NCBI GenBank assembly: GCA_006226755.1
Contig: SBGE01000197.1
Coordinates: 1-44,976 of the forward strand
Reading direction: 5' to 3'
Source of the DNA: Deltaproteobacteria bacterium
GTDB lineage: Bacteria; Bdellovibrionota; Bacteriovoracia; Bacteriovoracales; Bacteriovoracaceae
DNA: 44,976 nt
The position numbers and the translations under genes were made by a program. The notes under the pieces were generated by a model. The model worked only from the letters and a program-made list of their open reading frames with translations. It made no database searches and had not been told where the DNA came from. Positions 17,063 to 26,600 of the stretch are shown here, piece after piece; positions within the stretch are counted from its first letter, which is position 1; the number at the start of each line of letters is the position of its first letter.

Positions 17063-18262
17063 TCATTTAAACTTGAAGTGTCCCCAAATCGGGTAGTGAT
17101 CACTGGCCTCTTTGAGGATTTGATACTGCTTATCTACCAAGACCCAGCATTCCTGTTTTTTCTTTTGGTCGATATAACTTACCAACGCCAAGTCGGAAGG
17201 AGGAAGCATTTTAGGCATTCCATTGCATCCAAGTTCTTCTCTTTTTTTCCATTCAGGGTGAATAATTCCACCTGAAACAGGTTCAAGATTTTTGCTTGAG
17301 ATGATGTAATCAAGCATCAGTCTGAAGGGCTTTGGGGAATAGCTTCCACCTTCGTTGGTGAAAGACATCTCACTTGTTTTAATGAAGGTATTCGATTTTT
17401 TGAACAAGCGATTGAGAACAACAGAGCCTTCATTTTCAAGATTGTTGATATCTGTGTTGAAATCTCCCATTGCTATGAAAGTGTCTTTGCTGGACAGAGG
17501 TTTGAGAGAACTTAGATTGACATCAATATCTGTTGCTCCTGTCAGGTACCATTCAAGGAACCTTAACTGATCAGCATTTCTTTTGTAGTTTGGAGATTTT
17601 TTATTTCCAAAATGATACGCCGGAACAGTATGAAGAAAAATGAAATGCACTTCATGTCCATCAACATCAGCGACAATATCAGTAAAGTTCTTATCGAAGA
17701 GTTTCATATCAGCAGGAAATTTTTTTCCTTCTGGAGTTCTAAACTGATCAAGGTTTAAATTCGGATTGAAGTCTTTCCACTTGATATCCTTGACGACAAC
17801 TTCGCTAATCACTTTATATTTGATCAAAGCTCCTGTTGAATACTGATGAGGAAAAAGTCCAAAATTGATTTGGTCTGCATGTGCTCTGGCCTCTTTGCTT
17901 GCCGCATTTGTGAAGTAAGAGCCATTCTTTTGTTTCTTCGCTCTTTCTCCTGTATTGGCGGGATGAAAGACGGAAGTAAATTCAGGAACATTGAAGTATG
18001 CGGCAAGCTTCTTGATATTTTCACCACGAGTTGTCTGAAGGGGAGTCGGAACACCTTCTCTATCAAATTGAATTTCATTCAAAGAAAGTACATCGAAGGG
18101 ATGTCCCTTTAAAGCGAGGGCAGCATTCTTAACTTGAAGGTGGTTCTTGTCATCAATTTTATCAGTGGAAAATTCTTTAATGTTGTAATGAACTACTTTG
18201 ATAGTTGGAGTTGAACAAGAAGCAATAAAGAGACTCAGTATAATAAGGTAAAACGTTTTCAT
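17063..18262 (-). CDS. EEP-family (endonuclease/exonuclease/phosphatase) lipoprotein
   Basis: This 399-residue exported lipoprotein has a signal peptide ending in the lipobox FIASC, followed by one EEP-fold domain. Expected catalytic motifs are present: the Asn in VVHYNIKEF, the metal-binding Glu in LSLNEIQFD, GDFNTD in the middle, and the terminal SDHYPIWGHF with the Asp-His pair. EEP proteins cleave phosphodiester bonds in DNA, RNA or lipids; the substrate is unknown. The start codon sits in the loop of a perfect 12-bp hairpin and has no Shine-Dalgarno sequence. It lies 37 bases downstream of folE2 on the same strand. A second EEP lipoprotein lies at 40233. Confidence 0.82.
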   Translation of the reverse strand: MKTFYLIILSLFIASCSTPTIKVVHYNIKEFSTDKIDDKNHLQVKNAALALKGHPFDVLSLNEIQFDREGVPTPLQTTRGENIKKLAAYFNVPEFTSVFHPANTGERAKKQKNGSYFTNAASKEARAHADQINFGLFPHQYSTGALIKYKVISEVVVKDIKWKDFNPNLNLDQFRTPEGKKFPADMKLFDKNFTDIVADVDGHEVHFIFLHTVPAYHFGNKKSPNYKRNADQLRFLEWYLTGATDIDVNLSSLKPLSSKDTFIAMGDFNTDINNLENEGSVVLNRLFKKSNTFIKTSEMSFTNEGGSYSPKPFRLMLDYIISSKNLEPVSGGIIHPEWKKREELGCNGMPKMLPPSDLALVSYIDQKKKQECWVLVDKQYQILKEASDHYPIWGHFKFK

Positions 18263-18276
18263 GGAAACGTTTTACC
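18247..18276 (-). promoter_or_regulatory. Hairpin presenting the EEP start codon in its loop
   Basis: GGTAAAACGTTT (18247-18258) and AAACGTTTTACC (18265-18276) are perfect 12-bp inverted repeats with a six-base loop. On the minus strand the loop is CCATGA and contains the start ATG (18260-18262). It could be an mRNA structure controlling initiation, or a dyad operator over the start site. Confidence 0.7.
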
Positions 18277-18299
18277 AAACCTGACTCACTAGACAAGAA

Positions 18300-19229
18300 T
18301 TAGTTTCTTTCTTTTCTGATGTAAGCTACTGCGTTGTGTGAATGCAGTGATTCAAAGTGTTCAACGCTGGCTTCCCAATCAAGAATACGAGCTTCTTCAT
18401 CAAGGATTGTGGCCAATCTTCTTGAAGCATGCTCAACGAACATTGGATATTCTCCATTGAGAATGGCGAAAGCCTGCTCGTCGACTCTTTTGACCATTGG
18501 TTGAGTTTCGGTTGGAAGAGCAATTCTAAGTAGCTCTACCAGTTCCTCAATTCTAAAGTCTGCATCGACATCAAATTTGATTTTACAAATACAAAGTGAT
18601 CTCTGGCTGTGGGCAGTGGCAATCCCGCTTCCCTCAGTTGTTCTGCCTTCTCTGTAATCGTCTTCATATTGCTTCGCCATTGAAAGCGAGCATGGACATG
18701 TTGAAGAGTATTCAAAATTAACTGTCATACTCATAGTGACATGTCCGGTTGGATCACAATCACCTTCAAGTTCAACTGCATAGTATTGCCATCCCCAGTT
18801 TTCACTTTTCAGTGACTTTTGCTTAAGAGGATAATTGAACTTGAGTTTCAAATAAGTATGAGCAACTGGATCTTCGTGGTCGTAATCGCGAAGATCAAGT
18901 CTGAGTCTGTTAAGTAGAGTTTTGAAAAACTTTGTATTAACTGGAGACTTTGAAACTTCTTCTTGAAGAATATTCACAAAGCGGCTCATGTTCACACCAG
19001 TTTTGTTTGCTCCAAGATAAGCATAAAGACTAGCTTCTGCGTCATGAGACATTACTGTCCCATCGAGATGTTCAAAATTCAAAGGGACTCTGAATCTTTC
19101 GATCCCAACTTTTGGAATGGCCACTCCATGTTTGTTAGGAAGCTTTTGAAAATCGTTCAAACCCGTATGGTCTTGAACGTCGCACTTCATAACCTTTTCT
19201 GGATTGTTGTTCAAAGTCTTGATATTCAT
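18300..19229 (-). CDS. folE2: GTP cyclohydrolase FolE2 (type IB)
   Basis: FolE2 converts GTP to 7,8-dihydroneopterin triphosphate, the first step of folate synthesis. In other bacteria it also supplies queuosine precursors. The 309-residue protein matches the family from LPNKHGVAIPKVGIERFRVP through CPCS at 178-181 to the HSQRS motif at 207-211, with the downstream IALPTETQPMVKRVDEQAF segment. It is unrelated in sequence to FolE1 and can use metals other than zinc. No other folate gene is adjacent. A good promoter lies upstream (19303-19331). The EEP lipoprotein follows on the same strand but looks functionally unrelated. Confidence 0.94.
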   Translation of the reverse strand: MNIKTLNNNPEKVMKCDVQDHTGLNDFQKLPNKHGVAIPKVGIERFRVPLNFEHLDGTVMSHDAEASLYAYLGANKTGVNMSRFVNILQEEVSKSPVNTKFFKTLLNRLRLDLRDYDHEDPVAHTYLKLKFNYPLKQKSLKSENWGWQYYAVELEGDCDPTGHVTMSMTVNFEYSSTCPCSLSMAKQYEDDYREGRTTEGSGIATAHSQRSLCICKIKFDVDADFRIEELVELLRIALPTETQPMVKRVDEQAFAILNGEYPMFVEHASRRLATILDEEARILDWEASVEHFESLHSHNAVAYIRKERN

Positions 19230-19302
19230 AGTAATTCCGTCTGTTCATTCTTAATTTAACTAAATAAGGCTTTTTCTAGCCCATTTAATTCTCTGACTTC
19301 CA

Positions 19303-19331
19303 TATATACCGTCGTTTGGCATTTATTGCAA
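19303..19331 (-). promoter_or_regulatory. Sigma-70 promoter of folE2
   Basis: On the minus strand TTGCAA (19326-19331) and TATATA (19303-19308) are 17 bases apart, about 73 bases before the folE2 ATG. A further AT-rich palindrome TTTTACT-TT-AGTAAAA lies at 19366-19381, between this promoter and pyrC. It might be an operator or the weak end of pyrC. No Zur-type GTTATAN-ATAAC box was seen. Confidence 0.55.
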
Positions 19332-19389
19332 AATGTTGTTGCTTTGACTAGCTCTTGCCTATCTATTTTACTTTAGTAAAAACAGTAAG

Positions 19390-20706
19390 TTAGTTGATCG
19401 GAGATCCCTTGAATTCTTTATCGACGAGATTTCCGTCTTTTGCCACGATTTTGCCCGAAATGATGGTCATATGAGGCCATCCAGTGAAGGTTCGACCGCG
19501 AAACGGTGTCCACCCAACTTTGGACTTCATGTCCTCGTCTTTTACCTCATAACTCTTATCGAGCTCAATAACTGTAAGATCTGCGTCGAGCCCCTCAGCG
19601 ATACGACCCTTTTTCTCCAAACCATAAAGCTTGGCAGGATTTTCACACAAAAGCTGAACACATTTTTCAAGGCTCAAGCGACCTTTATTGACTTGATCAA
19701 GCATAACAGGAAGCATGGTTTGTACTCCTGGCATACCACTTGGTGATTTTGGATAACCTTGATCTTTTTCTTCTTTAGTATGAGGAGCGTGATCAGAACC
19801 GATCACATCAACTGTACCATTTTCAAGTCCAACCCACAGAGCATCAGTGTTTTCTTTTGTTCTAATAGGTGGATTCATTTGAGCATAAGTCCCAATTTCA
19901 TCATAAATCTCAGGAGCAAAAAGAGTTAGATGTTGTGGAGTTACTTCCACTGTACAGTGTTCTTTATTTTGAGCCAGAAATTCGATTTCTTTTTTGCTAG
20001 TTATGTGGAGAACATGAACTTTTCTCCCGGCTTTCTTGGCAATCTCAATGATTTTTATAGTTGAACTATAGGCAGTTTCCACATCTCTCCATTGGTAGTG
20101 AGCGTGAACATCTTTGGCCTCTTGTTGAATATGCTTATTTGCCTTTAACATTTCTTCATTTTCAGAGTGAACTGCAATCACTGAATTAGTTGCTTTGAAT
20201 ATTTCAAGCAGTTTTTCTTCATTATAGAGAAGAAGATCTCCTGTAGAACTTCCAAGAAAAATTTTAATCCCGCAACAGCCCTCGAGATTTGGAACTTTTA
20301 AAAGTTCATCAAGATTTTCTCCAGTGGCTCCCATGAAAAAACCAAAATTGGTATGAGACTTCGATTTTGCCAGTTCAACTTTATGAGTGATCGCCTGTGC
20401 AGTCGTTGTAGAAGGGTTGGTATTTGGCATCTCAAGAAATGTCGTCACGCCGCCACAAACTGCCGCTAATGATCCAGTTTCAAGATCTTCTTTATGAGTC
20501 AATCCAGGCTCACGAAAGTGCACCTGGCTATCGATGACACCTGGAATAAGATGTTTTCCTGCTCCCTCAATGACTGTAGTGGCGGAGTCATCTTCAGAAG
20601 CATTAAGGCTGGCAATCTTTCCATCCTTTAAACCGACGGTTAAAGTTTGAATGCCAGAGGGGAGAACGGTTTTGATATTTTTAAAAAGAATGTCATAAGT
20701 CGCCAT
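19390..20706 (-). CDS. pyrC: Dihydroorotase
   Basis: Dihydroorotase closes carbamoyl-aspartate to dihydroorotate in pyrimidine synthesis. The 438-residue class I amidohydrolase shows the metal-binding site Asp59-Ser-Gln61-Val-His63 in IDSQVHFREPG, the probable carboxylated Lys148 (GIKIFLGSS), His180 (AVHSENEE), and GSDHAPHTKEE near residue 309. Most class I enzymes have D-x-H-x-H at the first site. The Gln at 61 recalls a subfamily I know from Bacteroidetes (DDQVHFREPG), so this gene may belong to that branch. GGGAGA precedes the ATG. No other pyrimidine gene is near. The gene is divergent from cysS. Confidence 0.9.
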   Translation of the reverse strand: MATYDILFKNIKTVLPSGIQTLTVGLKDGKIASLNASEDDSATTVIEGAGKHLIPGVIDSQVHFREPGLTHKEDLETGSLAAVCGGVTTFLEMPNTNPSTTTAQAITHKVELAKSKSHTNFGFFMGATGENLDELLKVPNLEGCCGIKIFLGSSTGDLLLYNEEKLLEIFKATNSVIAVHSENEEMLKANKHIQQEAKDVHAHYQWRDVETAYSSTIKIIEIAKKAGRKVHVLHITSKKEIEFLAQNKEHCTVEVTPQHLTLFAPEIYDEIGTYAQMNPPIRTKENTDALWVGLENGTVDVIGSDHAPHTKEEKDQGYPKSPSGMPGVQTMLPVMLDQVNKGRLSLEKCVQLLCENPAKLYGLEKKGRIAEGLDADLTVIELDKSYEVKDEDMKSKVGWTPFRGRTFTGWPHMTIISGKIVAKDGNLVDKEFKGSPIN

Positions 20707-20882
20707 ATATTTTTCTCCCAGGGGTTGAAAATCACCATCTTTCTGGTATCTTGTTCACATGGACCAGCGCTTCAAAACTTGCCCATTTTCATTCATTTGT
20801 TGCCCTTAGGGGCTTTCAAATTCGTGTCTAAATCGACTACAACTTAACAAAAATTATTAAATATTAAAACGAGGAAACCCTC

Positions 20883-22340
20883 ATGAGCATACAACTTTAT
20901 AACACCCTGACCAAAACAAAAGAACCTTTCAAACCTCTTGAAGAAGGGAAAGTGAAGATCTATTTGTGTGGACCGACCGTCTATGATCTTTTACATATCG
21001 GTAACTTCAGAGGAGCTATTTTTTTCAATCTTCTTCGCAATTGGATGGAGTTCTCTGGCTTGAATGTGACGTTTGCTTATAACTACACAGATGTTGACGA
21101 TAAAATCATTAAAAAGGCCAATGAAGAAGGTGTTGAGTCATCTGTCATTTCTGAAAGGTTTATTGAAGAATTTGAAAAAGACTTCAATCGACTAGGTTTG
21201 AGAAAACATGATTATAATCCCAAGGTGACAGAGTTCATGCCACAAATCATCAAGTTTGTTGAAGACTTGATCACCAATGGAAAAGCTTACGTTATTGATG
21301 GAGAAGTTTTTTATTCGATTGATTCCTTCGAAGGATATGGAAAGCTCTCTGGAAAAAAGCTGGATGAACTAGAGGCCGGTCAACGAGTCGAAGTTGATCA
21401 AAGAAAGAAAAATCCATTTGATTTTGTTCTCTGGAAACCATCTAAAGCAGGTGAGCCATCTTGGGATTCGCCATGGGGAGGAGGACGTCCAGGTTGGCAT
21501 ATCGAATGTTCGGCCATGATTCAGGCCCTTCTTGGGGACACAATTGATATCCACGGTGGTGGAATTGATTTGATTTTTCCACATCATGAAAATGAAATCG
21601 CTCAAGGCGAGGGGAGAACAGGAAAGTGTTACTGTAACACTTGGGTTCACAATGAATTCATTAATCTAAGTGATGAAAAAATGTCCAAGTCTCTTGGTAA
21701 CGTTATTACTGGTCGCTCTTTCATGGACAAGTGGCACCCAGAAATTTTGAAATATCTTTTCTTGTCTGTTCATTACAGAAGTCAATTGGCGATCAATGAC
21801 GACAAGATTAGAGGCGCGATCTCTGCACTCGCTAGAATTTATTCTTCTTTAAAGAATGCAGGCGACGTCTTGAACTTTGAAGGTGGTGGAGTTGTAAATA
21901 AGGCATTTGCTCAAACTTTGAGTCAGCATGATGCCAAGATTAAAAAGTATATGGACGATGATTTCAACACTGGTGAAGTTATGGCTTCAGTTTTTGAAGT
22001 TGTCCGTGGTTTTAATGCTCTCAATCTGCAAAAGAAGGCAAAAGATATAAATTCAAAACCTACTGCGGAAGCTTTTTTGGCCTGGATGAAAAAATACGGC
22101 GATCTGATGGCCCTTTTTGGTCAAGTCCCGTCAAAATTCCTCCTCGAACTTGATGATATCCTTATTGCCGATCGAAAGCTCGACAGGGCCAAGATCGAAG
22201 AACTCGTGGCAAAGAGGAATGAAGCGAGAGAGGCCAAAGACTGGGCGGCAGCAGATCAATTCCGAGACGAATTGTCAGCTATGGGAATCGAGCTACAGGA
22301 CGGCAATCCGGATCGTCAGTGGAGCGTTTCGAAAGGTTAA
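20883..22340 (+). CDS. cysS: Cysteinyl-tRNA synthetase
   Basis: This class I aminoacyl-tRNA synthetase charges tRNA-Cys. The HIGH-type motif is HIGN at residues 38-41 and the KMSKS loop is at 266-270. Zinc ligands typical of the family are visible as Cys29 (YLCGPT), the HIECSAM cysteine, and the HHENEIAQ His/Glu. The length of 485 is normal, and the C-terminal DALR/anticodon-binding region (KIEELVAKRNEAREAKDWAAADQ) is intact. GAGG lies 10 bases ahead of the ATG. It appears monocistronic, with no clear terminator before the sigma-28 promoter of the next gene. Confidence 0.97.
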   Translation: MSIQLYNTLTKTKEPFKPLEEGKVKIYLCGPTVYDLLHIGNFRGAIFFNLLRNWMEFSGLNVTFAYNYTDVDDKIIKKANEEGVESSVISERFIEEFEKDFNRLGLRKHDYNPKVTEFMPQIIKFVEDLITNGKAYVIDGEVFYSIDSFEGYGKLSGKKLDELEAGQRVEVDQRKKNPFDFVLWKPSKAGEPSWDSPWGGGRPGWHIECSAMIQALLGDTIDIHGGGIDLIFPHHENEIAQGEGRTGKCYCNTWVHNEFINLSDEKMSKSLGNVITGRSFMDKWHPEILKYLFLSVHYRSQLAINDDKIRGAISALARIYSSLKNAGDVLNFEGGGVVNKAFAQTLSQHDAKIKKYMDDDFNTGEVMASVFEVVRGFNALNLQKKAKDINSKPTAEAFLAWMKKYGDLMALFGQVPSKFLLELDDILIADRKLDRAKIEELVAKRNEAREAKDWAAADQFRDELSAMGIELQDGNPDRQWSVSKG

Positions 22341-22362
22341 TTATCCCTTAGAGTATTGATTT

Positions 22363-22389
22363 TAAAGAGATTTTCCTCTTCGCCGATAA
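22363..22389 (+). promoter_or_regulatory. Consensus sigma-28 (FliA) promoter of the M23 peptidase
   Basis: TAAA (22363-22366) is followed after exactly 15 bases by a perfect GCCGATAA (22382-22389). In the longer form, TAAAGAGA-N11-GCCGATAA gives 5/8 and 8/8 matches. Transcription would start near 22396, about 30 bases before the ATG at 22427. Confidence 0.8.
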
Positions 22390-22426
22390 GTTCAAGACAG
22401 GCCCTAATGTTTTGAATGAGGCGAAG

Positions 22427-23122
22427 ATGAAAACTCGTACCTTGATCATTTTAATAATTCTTTCTCTGTTCACTTCATGTGCACAGTTGATGAGATCTGG
22501 GCATTACATTCAACTACGACTTAACGATACCATTGAGAATCTTTCAAAAGAATTTCAAGTTAATGAAGCAGAAATTGTTAATGCCAACAAAGGCAAAGAC
22601 TTTCGCGAAGGTGAGTGGTGGTTTATTCCTCTCAAGCGAGGACTTGTGCAATTGTTTGGTGGTGGAGCAAGTTATGCCAACATCAATTATTCTGCTGAAT
22701 TTTTAAACACTGGAAAGTTTCTGTGGCCAGTTCCGGCCAGTACAAGAATTTCTTCTAACTTCGGAAAACGATGGGGTAAACCTCATCAAGGAATAGACAT
22801 CCCTGCAAAGAAGGGAGCTGATGTGATTGCTGCAGAAGATGGAGTAGTCTCTTTCAGTGGGCGGATGAGAGGTTATGGAAAAATTGTAGTTGTTAAACAT
22901 GCAGACGGTTACAGCACTGTATATGCACACAATTCAAGTAACTCTGTTAAGCGTGGAACAAAAGTTTATCGAGGGCAAGTTGTTGCCAAAGTTGGTAACT
23001 CTGGTAAATCCACTGCTTCACATTTACATTTTGAAGTGAGAAAGAAAGAAGAGCCTGTTAATCCAATGGCATATATCAGAAAATCCAGAAACTACATGCT
23101 GGCCTATCAGAAAAATCAGTAA
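22427..23122 (+). CDS. LysM and M23 (LytM) peptidoglycan endopeptidase lipoprotein
   Basis: This 231-residue NlpD-like lipoprotein has a signal peptide with lipobox LFTSC (Cys18). A LysM-like peptidoglycan-binding segment follows at about residues 27-72 (NDTIENLSKEFQVNEAEIVNANK), then an M23 domain from about 105 on. Zinc and catalytic residues are present: the His and Asp of PHQGIDIP and the HxH of SHLHFEV. It is therefore probably an active murein endopeptidase rather than an NlpD-type activator that has lost its ligands. The ATG follows TGAGGCGAAG. The consensus sigma-28 promoter suggests expression with the flagellum, for wall opening during flagellar assembly or, in a predator, prey entry. 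Confidence 0.9.
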   Translation: MKTRTLIILIILSLFTSCAQLMRSGHYIQLRLNDTIENLSKEFQVNEAEIVNANKGKDFREGEWWFIPLKRGLVQLFGGGASYANINYSAEFLNTGKFLWPVPASTRISSNFGKRWGKPHQGIDIPAKKGADVIAAEDGVVSFSGRMRGYGKIVVVKHADGYSTVYAHNSSNSVKRGTKVYRGQVVAKVGNSGKSTASHLHFEVRKKEEPVNPMAYIRKSRNYMLAYQKNQ

Positions 23123-23638
23123 TCAGAGTTCAATCCAAAAGCGAATTTTTTCAATCTGATCATCAAGGGATTTGTCTCTAACACCACCATTTGCCGTGAT
23201 CACTTTTTGTGAGGCAACGTTGTCCTCATCAGTGGTTAGAAGTACTTTTGTAATTCTCAGTTCTTCTTTTGTGTACTTTAGAATTTCAGTTAGTGCTTTT
23301 GTCGCCAAGCCACGCTTTCTGAATTTTGGTCTGATGATATAACCAATATGACCGCCGTAAGTTTCAAGTTTTGGAGTCAGTCTATGACGAACAGAAATTC
23401 GACCAGCGTATTCACCATTTTCAATTATCCAAAAAGTAGTTTCGTTGACGTAGCCTTCTGGTAGATCCGGGTTGTGTTCAAAATCGAGCTTTCGCTTTAC
23501 GTGATCGAAAAACACTTCTTCGCTAGTAAGTTCATCAATCGTTAGATGGCCTTCAGTACTTCCTTTGTGACCAACCAGTTCAGTTGCTGCTTCATAAAAT
23601 GAATCTTTGAATTTTACGTTTGGTCTTATGAGTTCCAT
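23123..23638 (-). CDS. GNAT-family N-acetyltransferase
   Basis: This 171-residue cytoplasmic enzyme carries a GNAT fold that transfers acetyl from acetyl-CoA to an amine. The acetyl-CoA-binding signature is in HIGYIIRPKFRKRGLATKALTEIL (R-x-x-G-x-A), with the following LLTTDEDNVASQKVITANGG matching motif B. The substrate cannot be inferred. Its stop codon abuts that of the M23 gene in convergent orientation with no spacer. It lies downstream of the coiled-coil gene, but a strong terminator separates them and I found no clear promoter. Confidence 0.85.
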   Translation of the reverse strand: MELIRPNVKFKDSFYEAATELVGHKGSTEGHLTIDELTSEEVFFDHVKRKLDFEHNPDLPEGYVNETTFWIIENGEYAGRISVRHRLTPKLETYGGHIGYIIRPKFRKRGLATKALTEILKYTKEELRITKVLLTTDEDNVASQKVITANGGVRDKSLDDQIEKIRFWIEL

Positions 23639-23652
23639 GGCGAAATTAGAAC

Positions 23653-23680
23653 AAAAAAAAGCCCTCTTGAAAAGAGGGCC
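23653..23680 (-). terminator. Intrinsic terminator of the coiled-coil gene
   Basis: On the minus strand GCCCTCTT and AAGAGGGC form an 8-bp stem around TTC, followed by eight T residues. It starts 12 bases after the coiled-coil gene's stop. Confidence 0.92.
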
Positions 23681-23691
23681 TTGAGTTTGTT

Positions 23692-26600
23692 TTAATCAAC
23701 TTTGATAGAGAAGGTTTCCTGTTTGAGGATTTCTCCGTCGTAGGCGACCTTGATTCTCAATTTGAGAGTCTTGTCTTTGGCCTTCTTGATGAAAGTGTAC
23801 TTGAGTTGAGCAACAGTGTTTTGACCTCTTCCAACAGGAGAAGTCTGAACTGAAGGAATATCAAACTTGATGAACTCAGCACCTTCTAGAGCCTCGGCAG
23901 TTACTTTATAACCTTCTGGGATATTATTTCTAAGACCAGTAAGGGAAACTTTGATGTCATGACTCTTGAATTTCCAACTGAATGGATAAACTTTCCATTT
24001 TCTCCACTTAACTTCTTTATCAAGATTATAGGCAGCTTGAACTTCTGGGTTCACTTTCACCTTAGCTTTAAAAGTAACAACTTCAGTAAAAGAGTTGTCT
24101 ACGTCATCACCTGGGTAGAACACTTCTGCTCTGATTTCGATTGGAGAACCAGGAAGAGCATCTTCTTTGATCTTCATCACAAAAACGTTTTTGAGATCAA
24201 TATTCTTTCTCTGCGGAAGTGAAGTCAAAATCGCTTGAGCTCTGTCGAGAGTTACGTTTTCAGTTCTGGCAATGATTTTGACAGAAATATCACCTCTAGA
24301 AGTTTCTCTATAACCAAGGTTGGATAGTTTCAGACCAAGCTTGGCTTCTGAACCTTGAATAAGACCTTTTGGATTCTGAGCTTCTATGATTGAAGCCTCG
24401 GCTCCTCTTTTTCTGACAACACCATTTTCTTGGAAGAATGAAGCAACTTCAGATTGACCTCTTTCTCTTGCCATTCTGTTTTCATTTTCAATACTTCTTT
24501 CGAATCCAGCAACCTGACCTTCTTCGATTCCTCGATTCCTGGCAACGACTGCTCCTCTGGCCTTCGCCTCTGCAAATACAATAGGGAAAGCTTTTTTCTT
24601 GGCATCAGGAAATTTGTCATTCTTATGAAGATTGAAGACTTCATCTCTTTTTGCATTGTAAACAACTTCATAGTCAGAAAAGTAAGCTGATTTATGAGAT
24701 TGTTTGTAAGTATATTTGTAAGCGGAAACAAAACTGTTTCCACAGGCATTCAAGAATTCTTGTACACCTTTGTAGACTGCTTTACAGTCAACTCTGTTTC
24801 TATCTACTTCAACTGAAGATAGATCTTGATAAACAACTTCTGGCTTATTGAGTGCATATGCAGGATCTTCATAAAGTCTGAGTCCTTCCTCTGCTTTTTG
24901 AATTTCTCTGTCGATAGCAGACTCAATAGAATCAGCTCTTCTTCTTTCTTCTTCCGTAATTTCTGTTTCATCTAGAGACTTGATAATGCCTCCACCATCA
25001 ACTCCTAGGTTTTTGAAGAGCTCAATATCAATAGGGCTCAAAAAGCCTGGAGCACGGTTATCTATTTCAACAGTTGATCTTGGAGCATCAGAAAGAAGTT
25101 GGTCTCTTTTTTCACGATACGCTTTTGGAAACTCAACAAGTTGAGCTTGATCTCTTGCCATTCTTTCACCAATAACAAGTCCTTGATCAAATCCTTCTTG
25201 GTAATCAGATTGACTGTTGACACCGGCCTCGTAACCTTCTGTATCTCCAGATAGTTTTCCTCTTAGAAAACCTCTGAGTTCTCCATCAAGTGCTGAAACC
25301 TTAAGTCCAATTTTAGATCCGTTTTGTTGTGCTTCAATCAGCACAAGTCTTTCGCCGGCAATTCCACCTTCTTCGTCACCAAAAGATTCACCCTGACCAG
25401 CACCTAGTTCTTTGGCCTCTGCCATGTAACGGTCAAACAGCTGCTTTCTTTGTTGATATTTCGCAAGATCGTCAGCTGTGATTTGTTCAAAAGTTCTTGC
25501 TACACGATCGGCATCTTCAAAATCTCTTTGTTGAGTCGAGAGTGCAGATCTGAGCCTGTTTACATCAGCTTCAAGGTTGGCAATTTGTGCTTGAAGATTT
25601 CTGATGTCTCCTTCAAGTTGATCAATTCTACCTAGGTTTGAAGCAATCTCATTTCTCATGGAATCGATGTCATTTCTATTTTGATTGATTCTTGCAATTC
25701 TTGAATCGATATTCTGATTAATATTATCAGCTCTATTTTGAAGATCATTTAGTCTTTGTAGAATTGAAGCCACAATATTTTCTTGATTGCGAACTTCATT
25801 CTCTAGATTGGCAACTCTTCTTCTGACGTTTTCAAGTCTGTTACGAACTTGGTCGAGCTCTGCCGATCTGGCAGCAACTTCTTGCTTTAGACCACCTATG
25901 GCCTGTCTGGCCTTTTGGATATTGGCCGTCAAACGTTGAGCTTTTTGTCTCAAATTCGGTAGCCTGTTTTGGGCTTCAGAAAGCCTTGTTCTTATATTTG
26001 AAAGTTGGCTTTCTGTGTTTGAGAGTTTGCTGTTTACGTCATTAAGTTCATTTTGAGCTGTTCTGACTTCCGCTTGTTTTGAAGAAAGTTCAGACTCTGC
26101 AGCAGAAAGTCTTTGTCTAGCCTGGTCAAGTTGTTGCTTGATCCCAGATATTTGGGATTCAAGATTTCGAACTTCTCCTTCTTTAGAAGAAACTTCGCTC
26201 TCTGCAGTTCTGATCTGGCTTTGAATTCCAGGTCTTCTGCTCTCAAGACTTCTAATTTCTGATGCAAGTTTGGACTGGCTGCTTTCGAGATTCGAAATTT
26301 GAGCTTGATTTTGTCTGATGTCGCTTTCTTTTCTTCCAACTTCAGCTGATTTTCTTTTTACAGCTTGAGCTGTGCTTTGAAGTCTTTGATTAACTCTTTG
26401 AAGCTCTCCTCTTAGTTCGGCAATTTTTCTCTTTACTTCAGGAGTTTGTGGCTGAGAAGACAATGAGGCAATTTCAGATTTAAGTGAGTTCGCCTGACTT
26501 CTAAGATCAGACGCCTGGCTTTCAAGCGAGCTGATTTCTGATTTTAAAGAAGATACTTCACTTTGAAGTCGGGAGTTTTCAGATCTTAACGATGAGATCT

